Shown here: positions 37,506 to 45,988 of the stretch, piece by piece
Position numbering within the stretch: position 1 is the stretch's first letter
Layout: every line of letters starts with the position of its first letter
From: a virus
DNA: 45,988 nt
Virus record (IMG/VR): IMGVR_UViG_3300009149_000062
Coordinates: 1 to 45,988 of that record
Strand: one strand, 5' to 3'
Program-made: the position numbers and the translations under genes
The notes under the pieces: model-generated
Database searches by the model: none
What the model was told of the DNA's origin: nothing
Seen by the model: only the letters and a program-made list of their open reading frames with translations

Positions 37506-39911
37506 ATGAAGCAAGATCATTATCTTCCACAGGTTGCTGTATTTTTTCTTTCGAAAAAGTGGATATTTAATGGCCCGGCCCCTGTTGAAGTTGACGAAAA
37601 TACAAAAGATATCATTAAAGTTGAAACACCCGATATAATTTCTTTTAATACCAACATAGGCCTTAGCAAGTCCCCAGGAACGTTTTCTTTGACTATAAAC
37701 AATAAAGATTTGAGATATATGATAGCCGATAATCCGCAAGAGGACATTGAACTACTAGTTGCCAATGATTCCAATTATGAAGAATCTAGTTTGTGGAAAT
37801 CATATAGTGAGTATGAAAAGCATGTATATAGTTCAAAAATTTGGAAAGATAAAGATGGAAAAATATACCTTGTAGGCGGAGATGGTAAGATTATAAAAGA
37901 AGAGGGAAGTGTTTCTGAACCCGTGAAAGATGCGGAAACTAAATCTTACCCAGGCAATTTAGAATATGGTAAAAATTCGGCGTTTGAAAAATTTTATGGC
38001 GGAAAAGAAGGAATGAAACGTGGGACGTGTATTTTTAAACCAATGCAAAGGGTAAGTATTTGGGCGTCAAAAAGATTTCCCACTAATGAAGAACGGTCGT
38101 CTGAAGAAGTGATGGTTCCAATTTTTACAGGTCTTGTTGATAAAGTTACTGTGAATTATTCTGAAAATTATGATACGATACAAATTTCCGGTAAAGACGT
38201 TACTAAGTGGCTGCAGATAAGCCAAATTAATATCAACCCCGTTTTAGTAGGTGATAATATGCAGGCAACTGCGGATAGTGGTGTTAAACTTTGGGATAAT
38301 CTCTTTTCAGGTATGGGACCAGCTGATATAATATCTAAACTAGTAGTGGGGGGTATGGTTAACAAAGAGAGTGGGGGAGTAACAACCGGCGACGTTTTAG
38401 TTCCGGGAATGGGCCAATTTATTAAGAAAGTTGAAACTTTTTTAGACAAGGATAACGATAATTCTGTTCCAAGACCTCCAATAGAAAAGAAAGGGTACCT
38501 TACCAATATGATAGGAGAAAGGCGAGAAGATATTATTCAAAATAAACTGAGATTAGTTATACCACCAGAATCTAAAGATTGGCAGCCATTTAAAATGGCT
38601 AACATGAGTATGAATAATAATCTTCTTCCTGAACTTCAATTCCCTCTTGATATTTGTTACGAGGTCGCTAAGAAGCTTTACTTTGAATTCTATGCCGACG
38701 CAACGGGAGATATCTGGTTCTGTCCACCAAGATTTAGTAATCGTTGGATTTTAAGTGCCTTGAATCCTAGGGTGTATATGATTAATCCAGAAGATATTAT
38801 AAGTTATAACTTAACAGAGACTGACCAAGTAAAGACGGCTGTCTTCATTACGGCCTCAAGGCACTACCTTGATTACATGAACATGCCGGGCATAGGGGGA
38901 CCAGATTACAAACGTATCGTTGACAACCGACTGATGAAAAAATATGGTTTTAGACTTATGTCTGCAGAAACAACATGTGTACAAGATTTGCAAGGTGTTT
39001 CTTTGCAAGATCAACTGGCAAGAGCGGCAAATGGTATACTGCAAAGGGTCAATGCTGAAATTTATACAGCTCACATTACTATGCCGGCGCGAGCTGAAAT
39101 ACAAGTAGGTCATCCTATTTATTTTTCTCTTCACAATATGGTTTACTACATTACTGGTGTTTCTCACGCCTACGAAGCCGGCGGAAGTTTTTTAACTACT
39201 TTAGAATTAAATTACGGAAGAAAGCCCTGGGAAGTTTTGGATGAGTTAATTCCTTTTACCGATTCTCGGAAAAAAGTTCAGTTGGGAGAGACTATGATTT
39301 ATACTCCCAAAAGCACATTTGGAACTGATAAATGTACACAATTGATCAATACCGTTAAACTATATGGGGCACAAATTAAAGCCGCTGTTAATGCTAAAAC
39401 TCCTGGTAGTAAATACATCACCTACGATTGGGTACTTGCCTTTATGCTGGGGGAAAGTGGTGGAGATAAAAAAGCGTGTTCTGAAAGTCCTGCATGTGGT
39501 CTTATGCAGATTGATGCTCATTGGCACGAAGGGTATTGGACAAGACTTGGATACTCATTTACTACTTGGGATTTTAAAAAGAAAAACGGTGAGATTGTCA
39601 AAAAACCTCTCGCGGTTGTTAAAAAATATAATGAAGAAACAGTTAATCGTAGTGTTTACAATAGCACTGCCGCAAACATCCTAGAGGGTGTAGAATCAAT
39701 GAAAAATTGGCTTGTTCAAGTTTGGACCCGCTTTCAGAGCAGAGAAGCAACGCAACTAATGGCACATGTTTACTCCGGATACAACGCCGGTTATCGAGAT
39801 AATTTTAGTTGGAATAAAAAAGGTGAAGGTGTTGATTATTATCAAAGCACCGTTTTACCTTGGTACAATCTTATAATCAGCGGAGAATGTAAGGGAGGTC
39901 GAATAACTTGA
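37506..39911 (+). CDS. Baseplate hub with C-terminal lytic transglycosylase domain
   Basis: Protein of 801 residues. Residues 1-600 resemble gpD/gp27-type hub proteins (beta domains, with a late RVNAEIYTAHITMPARAEIQ and VYYITGVSHAYEAGGSFLTT). Residues 640-770 form a SLT-like lysozyme/transglycosylase domain: FMLGESGGDKKAC with the catalytic Glu near 648, then CGLMQIDAHW near 661 and VYSGYNAGYRDN near 755. The enzyme would open peptidoglycan during injection. The TGA overlaps the spike start (TTGA). Confidence 0.85.
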   Translation: MKQDHYLPQVAVFFLSKKWIFNGPAPVEVDENTKDIIKVETPDIISFNTNIGLSKSPGTFSLTINNKDLRYMIADNPQEDIELLVANDSNYEESSLWKSYSEYEKHVYSSKIWKDKDGKIYLVGGDGKIIKEEGSVSEPVKDAETKSYPGNLEYGKNSAFEKFYGGKEGMKRGTCIFKPMQRVSIWASKRFPTNEERSSEEVMVPIFTGLVDKVTVNYSENYDTIQISGKDVTKWLQISQININPVLVGDNMQATADSGVKLWDNLFSGMGPADIISKLVVGGMVNKESGGVTTGDVLVPGMGQFIKKVETFLDKDNDNSVPRPPIEKKGYLTNMIGERREDIIQNKLRLVIPPESKDWQPFKMANMSMNNNLLPELQFPLDICYEVAKKLYFEFYADATGDIWFCPPRFSNRWILSALNPRVYMINPEDIISYNLTETDQVKTAVFITASRHYLDYMNMPGIGGPDYKRIVDNRLMKKYGFRLMSAETTCVQDLQGVSLQDQLARAANGILQRVNAEIYTAHITMPARAEIQVGHPIYFSLHNMVYYITGVSHAYEAGGSFLTTLELNYGRKPWEVLDELIPFTDSRKKVQLGETMIYTPKSTFGTDKCTQLINTVKLYGAQIKAAVNAKTPGSKYITYDWVLAFMLGESGGDKKACSESPACGLMQIDAHWHEGYWTRLGYSFTTWDFKKKNGEIVKKPLAVVKKYNEETVNRSVYNSTAANILEGVESMKNWLVQVWTRFQSREATQLMAHVYSGYNAGYRDNFSWNKKGEGVDYYQSTVLPWYNLIISGECKGGRIT

Positions 39912-40948
39912 TTTTCCCAGGAAGAGCACATACTGAATCTGAAAGAGTATTTGACGGGTTAGAAAAAAAACTTACTAATCTTCGTGTAGGTGTTGTAATG
40001 AATGTAAACGAAGAAAAAGGTACAGTTGATATTCAGTGGCTAGACTATCCGGGAACGCATCCGGATGTCAGTATTCCACAATCGTGTATCGGTTCTTATG
40101 AAATGCCAATGAAGGGAACCGTAGTTTTAGTTGGGTATCGCCCAGGCCCAATCGCCGAAATATTAAGTTATCTTCCTTTAGGATTTGCAAGCAAGAAAGA
40201 AAGTTCTGAAATTCCAAATTTAAAAGAGGGCGAAAAACTTTGGCAAACTTTTAGTGGTTACGATGAAAATAATCCAATCCCAACTGGTACTGAAATTTAT
40301 ATGAACAAAAACGGCGATGTCTGCATAACAACCGCTTTTGGAGAATTTTGGCAAATCAATAGGGATGACAATTTAATTATTCAATCTTCGATGAATTGGG
40401 AGGTTGAGAATGAGGGTGGAAGGTTAATTTGGGGGTTAGCAAAAAGAGAAGCCACTGATGAAACCGGAACCTATGATAAAGTTATAACTGTAAATAATAT
40501 TCCGTTAAGGTTTGGCGGGCAAGCCCTAACCGAATGTAAAATAGATGTTTTTGAACGCGCTGACGCAACTCCAGGAATAGACAAAGACGCAAACGCAATA
40601 GTCTCAATAAAATTAGGAAATAAATTAGATGACGATGGAAATCAAATAACAAGTGAAGATGATAACGAGGTTTGTATTGACATAAGAACAAAAAGTGATA
40701 TTGGATTTTCTTTTGTAGTTGACAAAGAAGGAAATTTGATTTTGAGAACTTCAAAAGTCCAAATCCTAGCGGATACCATCGAAATAGGGAAAGATGGAGC
40801 AACTATGCGAGCAAGCGCAAGAAAAGGCGATATGACTAGCCATACGTGCGCTATAACCGGCACTACAGTCCCGGGATGTATAGGTAGTAGTTTTTTAACT
40901 GACTATACTGGTAAAAATTGTTCAGAAAATGTAAAGGTATCAGATTAA
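39908..40948 (+). CDS. Baseplate spike protein (gpV/gp5-like)
   Basis: Protein of 346 residues from TTG 39908, overlapping the hub stop. An N-terminal OB-fold-like region (about 22-90: RVGVVMNVNEEKGTVDIQWL, then GTVVLVGYRPGPIAEILSYL) is followed by beta repeats, with ILADTIEIGKDGATMRASAR near the C-terminus as in spike shafts. A Cys/His element (MTSHTCAITGTTVPG) near 310 may bind metal at the tip, as in phage spikes. Puncturing device at the baseplate centre. Confidence 0.75.
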   Translation: MIFPGRAHTESERVFDGLEKKLTNLRVGVVMNVNEEKGTVDIQWLDYPGTHPDVSIPQSCIGSYEMPMKGTVVLVGYRPGPIAEILSYLPLGFASKKESSEIPNLKEGEKLWQTFSGYDENNPIPTGTEIYMNKNGDVCITTAFGEFWQINRDDNLIIQSSMNWEVENEGGRLIWGLAKREATDETGTYDKVITVNNIPLRFGGQALTECKIDVFERADATPGIDKDANAIVSIKLGNKLDDDGNQITSEDDNEVCIDIRTKSDIGFSFVVDKEGNLILRTSKVQILADTIEIGKDGATMRASARKGDMTSHTCAITGTTVPGCIGSSFLTDYTGKNCSENVKVSD

Positions 40949-41359
40949 ATGAATGCTGATTTTAAAGGTGCTATGAGATCTATTTTTGGAGACAAAGTTG
41001 ATGGCGCGCGAGACTTGAACAAAATAGCGAACGTTGTAGATCAAGTGATAGACCAAGTAATTAGTGAAGATGTTATAGTCGACACTTTAATTTTCTTTCA
41101 AGAAAAGTGGTTACTGGAAGGGTTCGATCTTGACCGGGCAGCCCTACTCTTACAGGGTTTTGGTACAACATTAGATATATCTCAAGTAATTTGGTTTGAC
41201 GGTGGTCCCGGGCAAGCCGGGTACCACGTAACTTACCCAACAGCCCAACAGAATCAGGCAACCTTCTTAGGAGTAGTTGGTGCTTGGGACGGGGAAGATA
41301 AAGAAAAATTCGCGCAAGCCTTTGGTAAATGTTTAGCTGAGGCATACCCAACAATTTAA
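40949..41359 (+). CDS. Hypothetical baseplate-region protein
   Basis: Protein of 136 residues starting 0 nt after the spike stop. The helical N-terminus (DLNKIANVVDQVIDQVISED) is followed by a hydrophobic helix and a Gly-rich FDGGPGQAGYHVTYPTAQQN segment. No family recognised. Position suggests a baseplate component or assembly factor. Confidence 0.5.
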   Translation: MNADFKGAMRSIFGDKVDGARDLNKIANVVDQVIDQVISEDVIVDTLIFFQEKWLLEGFDLDRAALLLQGFGTTLDISQVIWFDGGPGQAGYHVTYPTAQQNQATFLGVVGAWDGEDKEKFAQAFGKCLAEAYPTI

Positions 41360-41361
41360 AG

Positions 41362-41877
41362 ATGAATATTCTCGATACGTTAGTTAAAAAATTTCCAACA
41401 GTTTCTAGATGCATCATTGAAGCCTTTTTAGTTTTGGGTGTCCAAGGATGTGCCACTTTAAAAAATACTTTTCGGATTTGGCGGTTGCAACAATATCATA
41501 AATTAGATGATTGGGCAATGAAGAACGACCGGTTGGGCGCTATGGGAGATTTTATGAAAAATAAGTACAAGTTGGATGCTCTTAGTCAAAGATTAAAGGA
41601 TTTTGACCAAGACTGGAATAAGCTCCCAATAAAAGGAATGATCGAAGGGTGCCCACCATTGAATGATTTTTTTAATTCTATCAAGAGCGGCGCTTCTGCT
41701 CTTGATACAAATTCTATTCAGTCGATACGTGACAAAATAGATAGAGCAGAGCATTTGACCCATTTAGCGTTGAGTCTTCAAACTAAAGCAAAAATGGCCG
41801 AAAGATCAGTGGAAGATTTTATTGATAAACTTTCGACTTACATTGATTTATTAGATGCTATTTGTGGGGGGCTATAA
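41362..41877 (+). CDS. Hypothetical helical baseplate-region protein
   Basis: Protein of 171 residues, largely helical and coiled-coil-like (DALSQRLKDFDQDWNKL, then IRDKIDRAEHLTHLALSLQT). Its early stretch is weakly hydrophobic (CIIEAFLVLGVQGCA). Contains four Cys. The TAA overlaps the next ATG (TAATG). No family recognised. Confidence 0.5.
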   Translation: MNILDTLVKKFPTVSRCIIEAFLVLGVQGCATLKNTFRIWRLQQYHKLDDWAMKNDRLGAMGDFMKNKYKLDALSQRLKDFDQDWNKLPIKGMIEGCPPLNDFFNSIKSGASALDTNSIQSIRDKIDRAEHLTHLALSLQTKAKMAERSVEDFIDKLSTYIDLLDAICGGL

Positions 41878-42941
41878 TGGAAGACGCTAGATTCAGACAC
41901 GAATGTAATCACATTGTAATGTCAAAAACTAGAAATTGTTTGAAATTTAATGGTAACGCGGATAGTTACGTGGAATGCCCCAGCGGGTATATATTTAATG
42001 AAACTACTCTTGAATTTTTGATTAATACCTCGGCGGATACTGGAACTATTTTCTATGCATACGGAGCAGTCCACTATCTGGTAGTTGGTGTGAGTAATTC
42101 ATGTATAAAGGTTTCTGTTTCAGTAGGAGGAGGGCCGATATTATTGGTTGGTGATATTGGGATAGATGACGGAAAGTGGCACCAAATAGTTGTAGTATCT
42201 TCCCCTAGTACACCGTTTGCGGGGCTATACGTTGATAGAGTTTTGGATAACTCTTTAGGGATGACTGCAGCTCTTACTTGTAACGTGGGAGTAAATTTTG
42301 GTAAGTATGGTGCTTTTTTCTACAACGGTCTTATCGATAGTACAAGGTACTACAATCGAAAATGGACGCCACAAGAATTGAGTACAGGTATAGCGTCCCG
42401 TACAGATATTACTGCTGAATGGTTGATGAACGAACAAACTGGAAATATTGCAGCGGACAGTGTAAGTTCCAATGATGGTATAATACACGGAGCGGATTGG
42501 TATGTTCATAGCCAAGATGTAAAATACAAAAGTCACGAGTGCCCCAGATGTTTAGGAACAGGTTATTACTATGACCTTAAAGTTACGCCGACTTTGAACG
42601 ATGTTGAAACAGTGACCGGCGCTACAAAATTAGGGCAAGAACTAGTTAAAAGAACGTTAGAGTTAAAAGAAATTCAAAATATCATAGGGCGAGTTACCGA
42701 AGCTGAATTTCTCGCAAGATTTAAAGCCGCCCTAACCGGAGTTGTAAACGATACGGCAAGCTCCCAAAAAGAATCTTTTCTCTTGGGAGGGGACTATCCG
42801 GATACTGAATTGATTGATAGGGTTGAAAGAATTGAAGTTTCTCAAATAGAGCCAAGGTATTACGAATTTAGAATAAGTTTGGTTACGAGAAGTGGAAGAG
42901 GAATTACGATTAAAGATACAATAGGAAAGGTGACGTCTTGA
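41877..42941 (+). CDS. Baseplate protein with inserted LamG/concanavalin-like domain
   Basis: Protein of 354 residues from ATG 41877, which overlaps the previous stop; the longer frame from 41862 adds nothing recognisable. Residues 20-200 are a LamG-type jelly roll (NCLKFNGNADSYVECPSG, then DDGKWHQIVVV, GLYVDRVLDN, GLIDSTRYYNRKWTPQEL, EWLMNEQTG). It is flanked by Cys/His motifs ECNH near 9 and HECPRCLGTGYYYDL near 222. The C-terminal 110 residues may be gpW/gp25-like (GQELVKRTLELKEI...). The LamG part likely binds surface glycans. Confidence 0.7.
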   Translation: MEDARFRHECNHIVMSKTRNCLKFNGNADSYVECPSGYIFNETTLEFLINTSADTGTIFYAYGAVHYLVVGVSNSCIKVSVSVGGGPILLVGDIGIDDGKWHQIVVVSSPSTPFAGLYVDRVLDNSLGMTAALTCNVGVNFGKYGAFFYNGLIDSTRYYNRKWTPQELSTGIASRTDITAEWLMNEQTGNIAADSVSSNDGIIHGADWYVHSQDVKYKSHECPRCLGTGYYYDLKVTPTLNDVETVTGATKLGQELVKRTLELKEIQNIIGRVTEAEFLARFKAALTGVVNDTASSQKESFLLGGDYPDTELIDRVERIEVSQIEPRYYEFRISLVTRSGRGITIKDTIGKVTS

Positions 42942-43204
42942 GTTTAGATGCAAAATTAAAGCGATCTTGTAATCACGTTATAGAAATTGCTAACACATCT
43001 TCAAATAAAAGGTTTACTTGGACTACGAAAAATGATTTTGAAAGTAATTCATATTCGTATTATGTTGATGCCGAGACTTTGCCGGGTGATTTAATTTTAT
43101 CGTTTGTTGATATAAAAACTTTGACTTTCGATAAATTTGATATGTTAGAACCGTGGATTAAGTTAGTAGACGTAATAGGTCCAGTGGAGCCCGTAATTGA
43201 ATAA
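42938..43204 (+). CDS. Hypothetical small baseplate-region protein
   Basis: Protein of 88 residues from TTG 42938 overlapping the previous stop (TTGA). Begins LDAKLKRSCNHVIEIANTSS, which resembles the ARFRHECNHIVMSKTR start of the previous protein, so the two share an N-terminal Cys-Asn-His element. The rest is beta-like and acidic. Function unknown. Confidence 0.5.
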   Translation: MSLDAKLKRSCNHVIEIANTSSNKRFTWTTKNDFESNSYSYYVDAETLPGDLILSFVDIKTLTFDKFDMLEPWIKLVDVIGPVEPVIE

Positions 43205-43215
43205 GGGGGATTGCT

Positions 43216-43707
43216 TTGTTAATTAGAAGTGAGTCAAGAATTTTAAGAGACTACAGTGGAAGCGCCGTGACAAATAGAAACGACATCTTTTATGTCCCGC
43301 AAGACAAAAGTGTCCCGAAAATGCAAGCGCTTGAAGAAAGTGGTACGCCTGGGAAATATACTATTGCAGTAAGTGGGTCTGGCGCAAATATTTCAAAGTT
43401 TTATTGGATAGAAATTGCCGGGAAAGTTTACGCTCAATACGTTTACTTGGGGCCATGGGAATGGTATACGTCCGGGTCTAACTTGACTTACCCAAGTGGA
43501 AGCCTAACCTATGTGTCGATGATAGATCAAAACAGTGGTTCTTTGCCGACAACTATACCAAATGCAAGCGTTGGAGTTAATAGAAAAGAAACAACAAGAA
43601 CTATAAAAGTTACCGATGTAACAGATACTTCTTTTAATTATGAAATAGGAATTGCCGGCGATTTGGGACCTTACATAGTTGAGTTTAGAATAACGTCAGA
43701 AGAATAA
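43216..43707 (+). CDS. Hypothetical tail/baseplate structural protein
   Basis: Protein of 163 residues from TTG 43216, behind AAGGGGGATTG. All-beta, Ser/Thr/Gly-rich with VYLGPWEWYTSGSNLTYPSG and a C-terminal Ig-like pattern ending IVEFRITSEE. Likely a peripheral tail or fibre-attachment protein. No family recognised. Confidence 0.5.
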   Translation: MLIRSESRILRDYSGSAVTNRNDIFYVPQDKSVPKMQALEESGTPGKYTIAVSGSGANISKFYWIEIAGKVYAQYVYLGPWEWYTSGSNLTYPSGSLTYVSMIDQNSGSLPTTIPNASVGVNRKETTRTIKVTDVTDTSFNYEIGIAGDLGPYIVEFRITSEE

Positions 43708-43717
43708 GGAGAGAGAT

Positions 43718-45988
43718 ATGAAAAAATATTTATTTTTAATTTTTATGTTGTTGCCGATAGTTTTGTTTGGAAAGAATTATTGGATAGAAGGAAACGCCGT
43801 CCCCTACGGAGGTAGTTGGGATTTAGGACGCGTCGATTCTGCTTGGGACACAACCTATACTAATTTTGTAAACGTAAGTTATGACTATGTATTTACAGTA
43901 ACACCGACACCAAGATTTAAAAATGATTTTACAACGATAAAAGAGGCGGTGGATTCGGCAAATATTTACGCAACTGATTCCACCCAATGCTTGGTTAAAA
44001 TATATCCAGGGATATATCATTGTGATACAATGGTACACTGTTCTAGCTATGTGTTCATAGAAGGGATAGGTAAACCTCAAATAATAGTAGATTCTTTGTT
44101 GGGTGGTAGTCCTGGTTTTCTTATGTTTGGTGGTGGAGTAGGAACTGTTGATTATAATGGAATTAAAAATTTAAGTATTCATGTATCTTCAAAATTTCCA
44201 ACATTGGGAATTATCGTAGGGAATCAATTCTGGCATAAAAAATTCACGATGGAAAATGTTGATATTTACATAGACTCAGTTACGAACTGGTTGGCTATAT
44301 ATCATTGTGATACAATGGAATGTAAAGATGTTAATATTTTTGGTAGTGGTTTCATGAGCTACAATGTGCCAGCGTCCCAAGTAGATTATTTTATAATAGA
44401 CAATTTCCATTGGTTTGGTGGGGATAAAATATCTGCGGATGTTATTTATAATAATGATAATAATGGATATACATATATAAACAATGCTTGGATTTATGGC
44501 ACAGATCCAACAGATTCAACATATAACAATCGAATATTTTTAATGGGAAATGTTTACCTAAATAATGTTTATTCTAAAAATACAAGTACGAATCTTTTCC
44601 TTTCGGGTGCAGGTGGTACTTTGAATAATTGTAATTTCGTTGGAGGCAAAGCTATTGACGGGAGTGAAGTTGGTACTTTATATTTGAATAATTGTCAAAT
44701 GGATGGGAAATTAACTGTAACTGGGTCGTCGGCGGCTATTAATGTTCTACATGGAGATGGTACTCATTTATTTTTGAATGAGTGTGATTTAACAAATAGG
44801 GGAGAGGGAGGGGTGCTCATTCAAGGTACCATAAATGATACTGTAATTGCCAATGGTTGTCATTTGTATGATTTTGGAACCAGAAATGGTATGATTGACG
44901 GTAGATTTGTATCGTCATTTTATAATTCTACCTTAATTCAAAATTCACAGGCTGATAACAATAATGATATGTTACGAATAGATTTTATTGGCCACCAAGA
45001 ATATATAAATTGTTATATCAGAAATTACCGTGGGGCTATTGCTGTCTTATCACGCCCAACAACTGGCGACCAATATATAAACTTTGAAAATTGCGAGATG
45101 ATTTCAGACAGTAATAGGATTGCGTGGCTAGAAAATTGGGAGGCCCCCGATCATAATAGAATTGATTTTATCGCTAAAGATTGTCAAATGCGCGCGCAAA
45201 CGATGGGGAATACTGGAGGTAGTGAACCATCTAATATTCTTGTTAGAGGTCGAGTTGATACGACAACAATAAATATTGACCTTGATAATTGTTTCTTATC
45301 AAGCATAGGCCCCATTATATGGCGCGAAACAACCGATACGCCGTGTTCACTTTGGGTAAGTAATTCAACGTTTGAGACGGCCGAATCAACCTACAGTGTT
45401 TATTCATCTGTAGGAGATACCAAGTTTAAGATATTTCCTGGAAATGGAAATAGTTTTAACAAACCGATGAGTACCGTTTATGTAGCCCCAACGGACACAA
45501 CCGAAAAATATGGCGTTCATAGATTCAATAGTGATGTTGCTATGGCTAACAATGACATCACGGGAATCAATATAGCAAGTGGTAATACTGCTAATTTTGC
45601 AACATTAGAAATAAGTGGTAACGGAGCAGTGACTGGACAGTTAACAAGTTGTATAGAGGAGGTAATAAAAGCAAGCACAGGTAATATTACAGCAGCAGAG
45701 TGTCAAAGCACTCTTATAAATAATTATGGACAGGGTGCGGCAAATACACAAACGCTTCCTACTGCAACGGAAGGGCTTAACTGTCAAGTCGTAACGATAA
45801 CGGTTGGATTTGCTTTTCATTTAGACTGTCAAGGCACAGACAAGTTTTATCTTGACGGAGTTGCCTTAGATGACGGTGATAAAATCTCTAACACTACCCC
45901 CGCAGTCGGTGATGCAATTTCAGTTATAGCAGTGCAGACAGGAGCAAGTGAATGGAATTGGATTGCTCGAACATTACAAGGCACTTGG
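43718..45988 (+). CDS. Beta-helix tail fibre/tailspike, 3' end outside window
   Basis: Open for 757 codons to the right edge, behind AAGGAGAG. It begins MKKYLFLIFMLLPIVLFGKN, which has the form of a Sec signal peptide. From about residue 70 the chain has the right-handed beta-helix plan (FTTIKEAVDSAN, then VKIYPGIYHCDT and many short strand-turn repeats such as LYLNNCQMDGKL). Near residue 600, MANNDITGINIAS and GAVTGQL resemble fibre or intramolecular-chaperone regions. Probably receptor-binding or polysaccharide-degrading; no catalytic residues could be assigned. Confidence 0.75.
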   Translation, partial: MKKYLFLIFMLLPIVLFGKNYWIEGNAVPYGGSWDLGRVDSAWDTTYTNFVNVSYDYVFTVTPTPRFKNDFTTIKEAVDSANIYATDSTQCLVKIYPGIYHCDTMVHCSSYVFIEGIGKPQIIVDSLLGGSPGFLMFGGGVGTVDYNGIKNLSIHVSSKFPTLGIIVGNQFWHKKFTMENVDIYIDSVTNWLAIYHCDTMECKDVNIFGSGFMSYNVPASQVDYFIIDNFHWFGGDKISADVIYNNDNNGYTYINNAWIYGTDPTDSTYNNRIFLMGNVYLNNVYSKNTSTNLFLSGAGGTLNNCNFVGGKAIDGSEVGTLYLNNCQMDGKLTVTGSSAAINVLHGDGTHLFLNECDLTNRGEGGVLIQGTINDTVIANGCHLYDFGTRNGMIDGRFVSSFYNSTLIQNSQADNNNDMLRIDFIGHQEYINCYIRNYRGAIAVLSRPTTGDQYINFENCEMISDSNRIAWLENWEAPDHNRIDFIAKDCQMRAQTMGNTGGSEPSNILVRGRVDTTTINIDLDNCFLSSIGPIIWRETTDTPCSLWVSNSTFETAESTYSVYSSVGDTKFKIFPGNGNSFNKPMSTVYVAPTDTTEKYGVHRFNSDVAMANNDITGINIASGNTANFATLEISGNGAVTGQLTSCIEEVIKASTGNITAAECQSTLINNYGQGAANTQTLPTATEGLNCQVVTITVGFAFHLDCQGTDKFYLDGVALDDGDKISNTTPAVGDAISVIAVQTGASEWNWIARTLQGTW

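Noticed and set aside
39364-39684. 106-residue + strand ORF inside the hub gene
   Set aside because: Out-of-frame shadow over the transglycosylase domain, whose motifs are intact in the main frame.

Overview
The window is one continuous piece of a large, AT-rich tailed phage genome with a contractile (myovirus) tail. All supported genes lie on the + strand. Genes are tightly packed with strong AGGAGG-type ribosome binding sites, many ATGA/TTGA start-stop overlaps, and frequent TTG and GTG starts. A heptose-sugar gene set and a PGRP-type amidase suggest a Gram-negative host, but the host cannot be named from sequence alone. No integrase, CRISPR array or insertion sequence was seen. No terminase or portal gene was recognised, so those must lie outside the window.

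Layout. (1) 1-10.9 kb is an early-type region of small genes, many driven by their own copy of one conserved promoter-like element (TTGTAACAATTT, then TATAAT exactly 31 nt downstream, start to start). It holds a decayed duplicate gene, two ATP-dependent ligase-like proteins, a tRNA-Pro, a winged-helix protein, families of lineage-specific paralogues, and a MoxR-type AAA ATPase / VWA-metallopeptidase-like module with two tandem paralogues of unknown function between them. (2) 10.9-17.4 kb is an operon-like run: PC4-like protein, zinc-finger protein, peptide deformylase fused to a SEC-C zinc motif, a complete HslU unfoldase, a metallophosphoesterase with a CTG start, a HELCH metallopeptidase, and gmhB-hldA-gmhA enzymes that together lead to heptose-1-phosphate. 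(3) 17.4-17.65 kb is non-coding: a predicted structured RNA followed by 4.6 copies of a 16-nt pyrimidine-rich repeat. (4) 17.65-46 kb is the morphogenesis region: prohead protease, a long scaffold-like protein with nested internal starts, decoration-type protein, major capsid protein, a lysis cassette (coiled-coil membrane protein, holin-like, amidase), neck proteins interrupted by an HNH endonuclease, tail sheath, tail tube, tail assembly chaperones linked by an A AAA AAG frameshift site, tape measure, baseplate hub with a lytic transglycosylase domain, spike, baseplate proteins including a LamG-containing one, and a beta-helix tail fibre/tailspike that runs off the right edge.

Most noteworthy: the repeated promoter/operator array, the MoxR-VWA module with its duplicated gene-plus-promoter unit, a C-terminal tail shared by several early proteins, the phage HslU and deformylase pair, the heptose genes, a stand-alone PLMP/RRXRR mini-protein related to the N-terminus of IscB-type nucleases, and the structured RNA at the early/late junction.
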